Source: Pelosinus sp. UFO1 | Lineage (GTDB): Bacteria; Bacillota; Negativicutes; DSM-13327 | NCBI RefSeq assembly: GCF_000725345.1 | Contig: NZ_CP008852.1 | Coordinates: 3,030,001-3,094,000 of the forward strand | Length of the DNA stretch: 64,000 bases | Direction of reading: 5' to 3' | In this document: in pieces, positions 62,537-64,000 of the stretch | Numbering within the stretch: the first letter of the stretch is position 1 | How the letters are laid out: every line of letters begins with the position of its first letter | Made by a program: the position numbers and the translations under genes | The notes under the pieces: generated by a model | What the model saw: the letters and a program-made list of their open reading frames with translations, nothing else | Told to the model about the DNA's origin: nothing | The model's database searches: none

Positions 62537-63043
62537 TTAGACTAACCTTGGAGCCTTCCTTAAGAAATAAACCACTATCATTCCAGTAGCCCAACCTGTC
62601 GGCAAAGCAAATAGTAGAAGATAAGGTAAATACCATAATAAAGTTCCACTCGATACTATCAGAGCTGCAACCACAATTTGTGCTACATTATGCGCTACAG
62701 CACCCAGTATACTTATGCCAATAAGAGAAAAAGCGGACCGCCAATGTTGATAGACATAAGCCATAACAACAGTACTACCGACTGCACCACTTAAACTCAT
62801 AGCAAAGGCTGGTCCTAAAAAAACTCCTCCAAACAAAGATGCTAAAAAAACACGTACGACTACCACATATATAGCATCACGCCACCCCAAAGTTGCAATT
62901 ATAACAAGAGATACAATATTGGCCAGTCCTAGTTTAATTCCTGGTACAGGAAGTGGAAATGGTATCCACGATTCTACTACATGCAATACACTGGCTATAG
63001 CTATAAATAAAGCCAATAGCACTAAACGTCTTGTTTTATTCAT
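62537..63043 (-). CDS. Gx_transp family membrane protein (HepS1-like)
   Basis: 168 residues with about five membrane helices. The start (RLVLLALFIAIASVLHVVESWIP) and PVPGIKLGLANIVSL are typical of the Gx-transporter/'heptaprenyl diphosphate synthase component I' family, an ECF-S-like group. The prenyl-synthase name is doubtful for membrane proteins. It lies behind rnfB as in many Clostridia and Negativicutes. Confidence 0.87.
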   Translation of the reverse strand: MNKTRRLVLLALFIAIASVLHVVESWIPFPLPVPGIKLGLANIVSLVIIATLGWRDAIYVVVVRVFLASLFGGVFLGPAFAMSLSGAVGSTVVMAYVYQHWRSAFSLIGISILGAVAHNVAQIVVAALIVSSGTLLWYLPYLLLFALPTGWATGMIVVYFLRKAPRLV

Positions 63044-63138
63044 ACTGTATCAGCCTTTGTTTTTATTACTTTGCAACCTTGTGAGTTAGTCTAGATTATT
63101 TTACCGCAAAAACCCCTAACTTGCAAATAAGAACAGGG

Positions 63139-63172
63139 TAAAAAAACCGCAGAAGATGTATTCTTCTGCGGT
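63139..63172 (-). terminator. Intrinsic terminator of the rnf genes
   Basis: AACCGCAGAAGA (63161-63172 on the minus strand) pairs with TCTTCTGCGGTT, followed by TTTTTT. Confidence 0.92.
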
Positions 63173-63187
63173 TAGCTACTATTCTTT

Positions 63188-64000
63188 CTATTTTGCGCAA
63201 GATGCACAAGCAATGGCGATACTTTCCTCATCTTCTGTACCAGGTACAATTCCTGTTACAAAAGGACGAATGGCCTTTGTTGGGCATTTACTTAAACATA
63301 CAGCATCTGAGCATTTTTCTTCACAAATTTTGGCATCTACAATGGCTAAATTATTTTCCATTTGTATAGCGCCATGTGGACATTGCCGCATGCATAAGGA
63401 ACAACCAATACAGGCAACACTACATGCCTTTTTAGCTACAGCACCTTTATCTTTTGAACTGCAGTTTACACGCACCCTCGCCCCTGTCGGCATAAGGGAA
63501 ATAACTTTTTTCGGACATACTGTTACACATTTTCCACAGGAAGTACACTTCTCAGGATCAATGATAGGTAATCCATCTTCACTCATAACCATAGCATCAA
63601 AAGGACAGCTTTTTACACAAGTTCCCATCCCTAAGCAGCCATATTTACAATTCTTAGGTCCTCCAAAGAGCAAGTTTGCAGCAACACAATCCTCTACCCC
63701 AGTATAGGCATACGATTTTCCCGCTTTTAGATTTGTGCCGGCACATTGAACTTGAGCAATTTGCGGCTCCATCGGAGCTGCTGCTTTACCTGTTAGTTCA
63801 GCAACTATTTTAGCGACTGCCTCTTTACCTGGTGTGCATAAATTAGGAGCAACATCAGGATTTAGTACAACTGCCTCAGCATAAGCCATACAACCGGCAA
63901 AACCACAGGCACCACATTGTCCTTTAGGCAAAACGTCTTCTACAATATGAATGAGTGGATTGACCTCAATAGCAAACTTTTTATTAGCAAAAGCCAGTAT
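63188..64000 (-). CDS. rnfB: Rnf complex subunit RnfB, 5' end outside window
   Basis: The frame continues to the window edge, so at least the N-terminal membrane anchor is missing; the visible part begins LAFANKKFAIEVNPLIHIVE. A 4Fe-4S motif (LPKGQCGACGFAGCMAYAE) is followed by ferredoxin modules with CVKSCPFDAM, CTSCGKCVTVCP, CIGCSLCMRQCP and a final ICEEKCSDAVCLSKCP. RnfB passes electrons from reduced ferredoxin into the ion-pumping Rnf complex. As the last rnf gene it is followed by a terminator. Confidence 0.95.
   Translation of the reverse strand: MLAFANKKFAIEVNPLIHIVEDVLPKGQCGACGFAGCMAYAEAVVLNPDVAPNLCTPGKEAVAKIVAELTGKAAAPMEPQIAQVQCAGTNLKAGKSYAYTGVEDCVAANLLFGGPKNCKYGCLGMGTCVKSCPFDAMVMSEDGLPIIDPEKCTSCGKCVTVCPKKVISLMPTGARVRVNCSSKDKGAVAKKACSVACIGCSLCMRQCPHGAIQMENNLAIVDAKICEEKCSDAVCLSKCPTKAIRPFVTGIVPGTEDEESIAIACASCAK

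Overview
The window reads as a chromosomal segment of a diderm, endospore-forming Firmicute, most likely Negativicutes (Sporomusaceae, Pelosinus-like). This assignment is inferred from gene content. Sporulation genes in Bacillus-like order (spoIVFA-spoIVFB, a Spo0B-like gene between rpmA and obg) occur beside a signal-peptide beta-barrel protein ending in Phe, a MinCDE set that includes MinE, and an Rnf electron-transport gene. The DNA is A+T-rich and almost all housekeeping genes lie on the minus strand.

Layout. (1) 1-7.5 kb: a TPR protein (cut by the window edge), tRNA-Ala(GGC), an outer-membrane beta-barrel, a CheV-type coupling protein, an S1-domain CvfB-like protein, and the chain nadD / RRM protein / yqeK / LCP / rsfS. 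(2) 7.6-10.9 kb: small accessory genes, namely a 46-residue membrane peptide, a secreted CAP-domain protein with a Pro-Thr linker and an apparent ATT start, a Cys-rich protein and a protein with a duplicated motif. (3) 10.95-41.1 kb: a glycosylation island. It holds UDP-glucose dehydrogenase and UDP-xylose synthase; GDP-mannose dehydratase (two paralogues) and GDP-fucose synthase; about ten known or probable glycosyltransferases, including a GT4-GT41 fusion, a STELLO/DUF288 protein and two CgeB-like paralogues; two methyltransferases; an AMP-ligase/carrier protein with an unknown C-terminal half; and a 1617-residue coiled-coil-like protein with nested tandem repeats. (4) 41.2-64 kb: proA-proB-yhbY-obg, the Spo0B-like gene, rpmA-prp-rplU with leader and promoter, rng, a radical-SAM pair, spoIVFB-spoIVFA, rodA, minE-minD-minC, mrdA, mreD-mreC-mreB, radC, maf, two small membrane proteins and rnfB (cut by the edge).

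The order obg-yhbY-proB-proA-nadD-yqeK-lcp-rsfS is common in related Firmicutes. Here proA and nadD are separated by about 33 kb of accessory DNA, so the glycan island appears to sit inside an old conserved gene block. Its enzymes would supply UDP-xylose, GDP-fucose and perhaps a second GDP-6-deoxyhexose to many linkage-specific transferases. The CgeB-like enzymes and the Cys-rich neighbour suggest a spore or cell-surface target, with the giant repeat protein as one candidate substrate or scaffold; this is inference.

Two dispersed repeat families were found. A ~101-bp element occurs immediately behind intrinsic terminators (8029, 10147 reversed and shortened, 53019; possible relic at 40020). 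A ~130-bp structured element occurs twice within the glycan island (14205 and 22541). No IS element, prophage or CRISPR array was seen.
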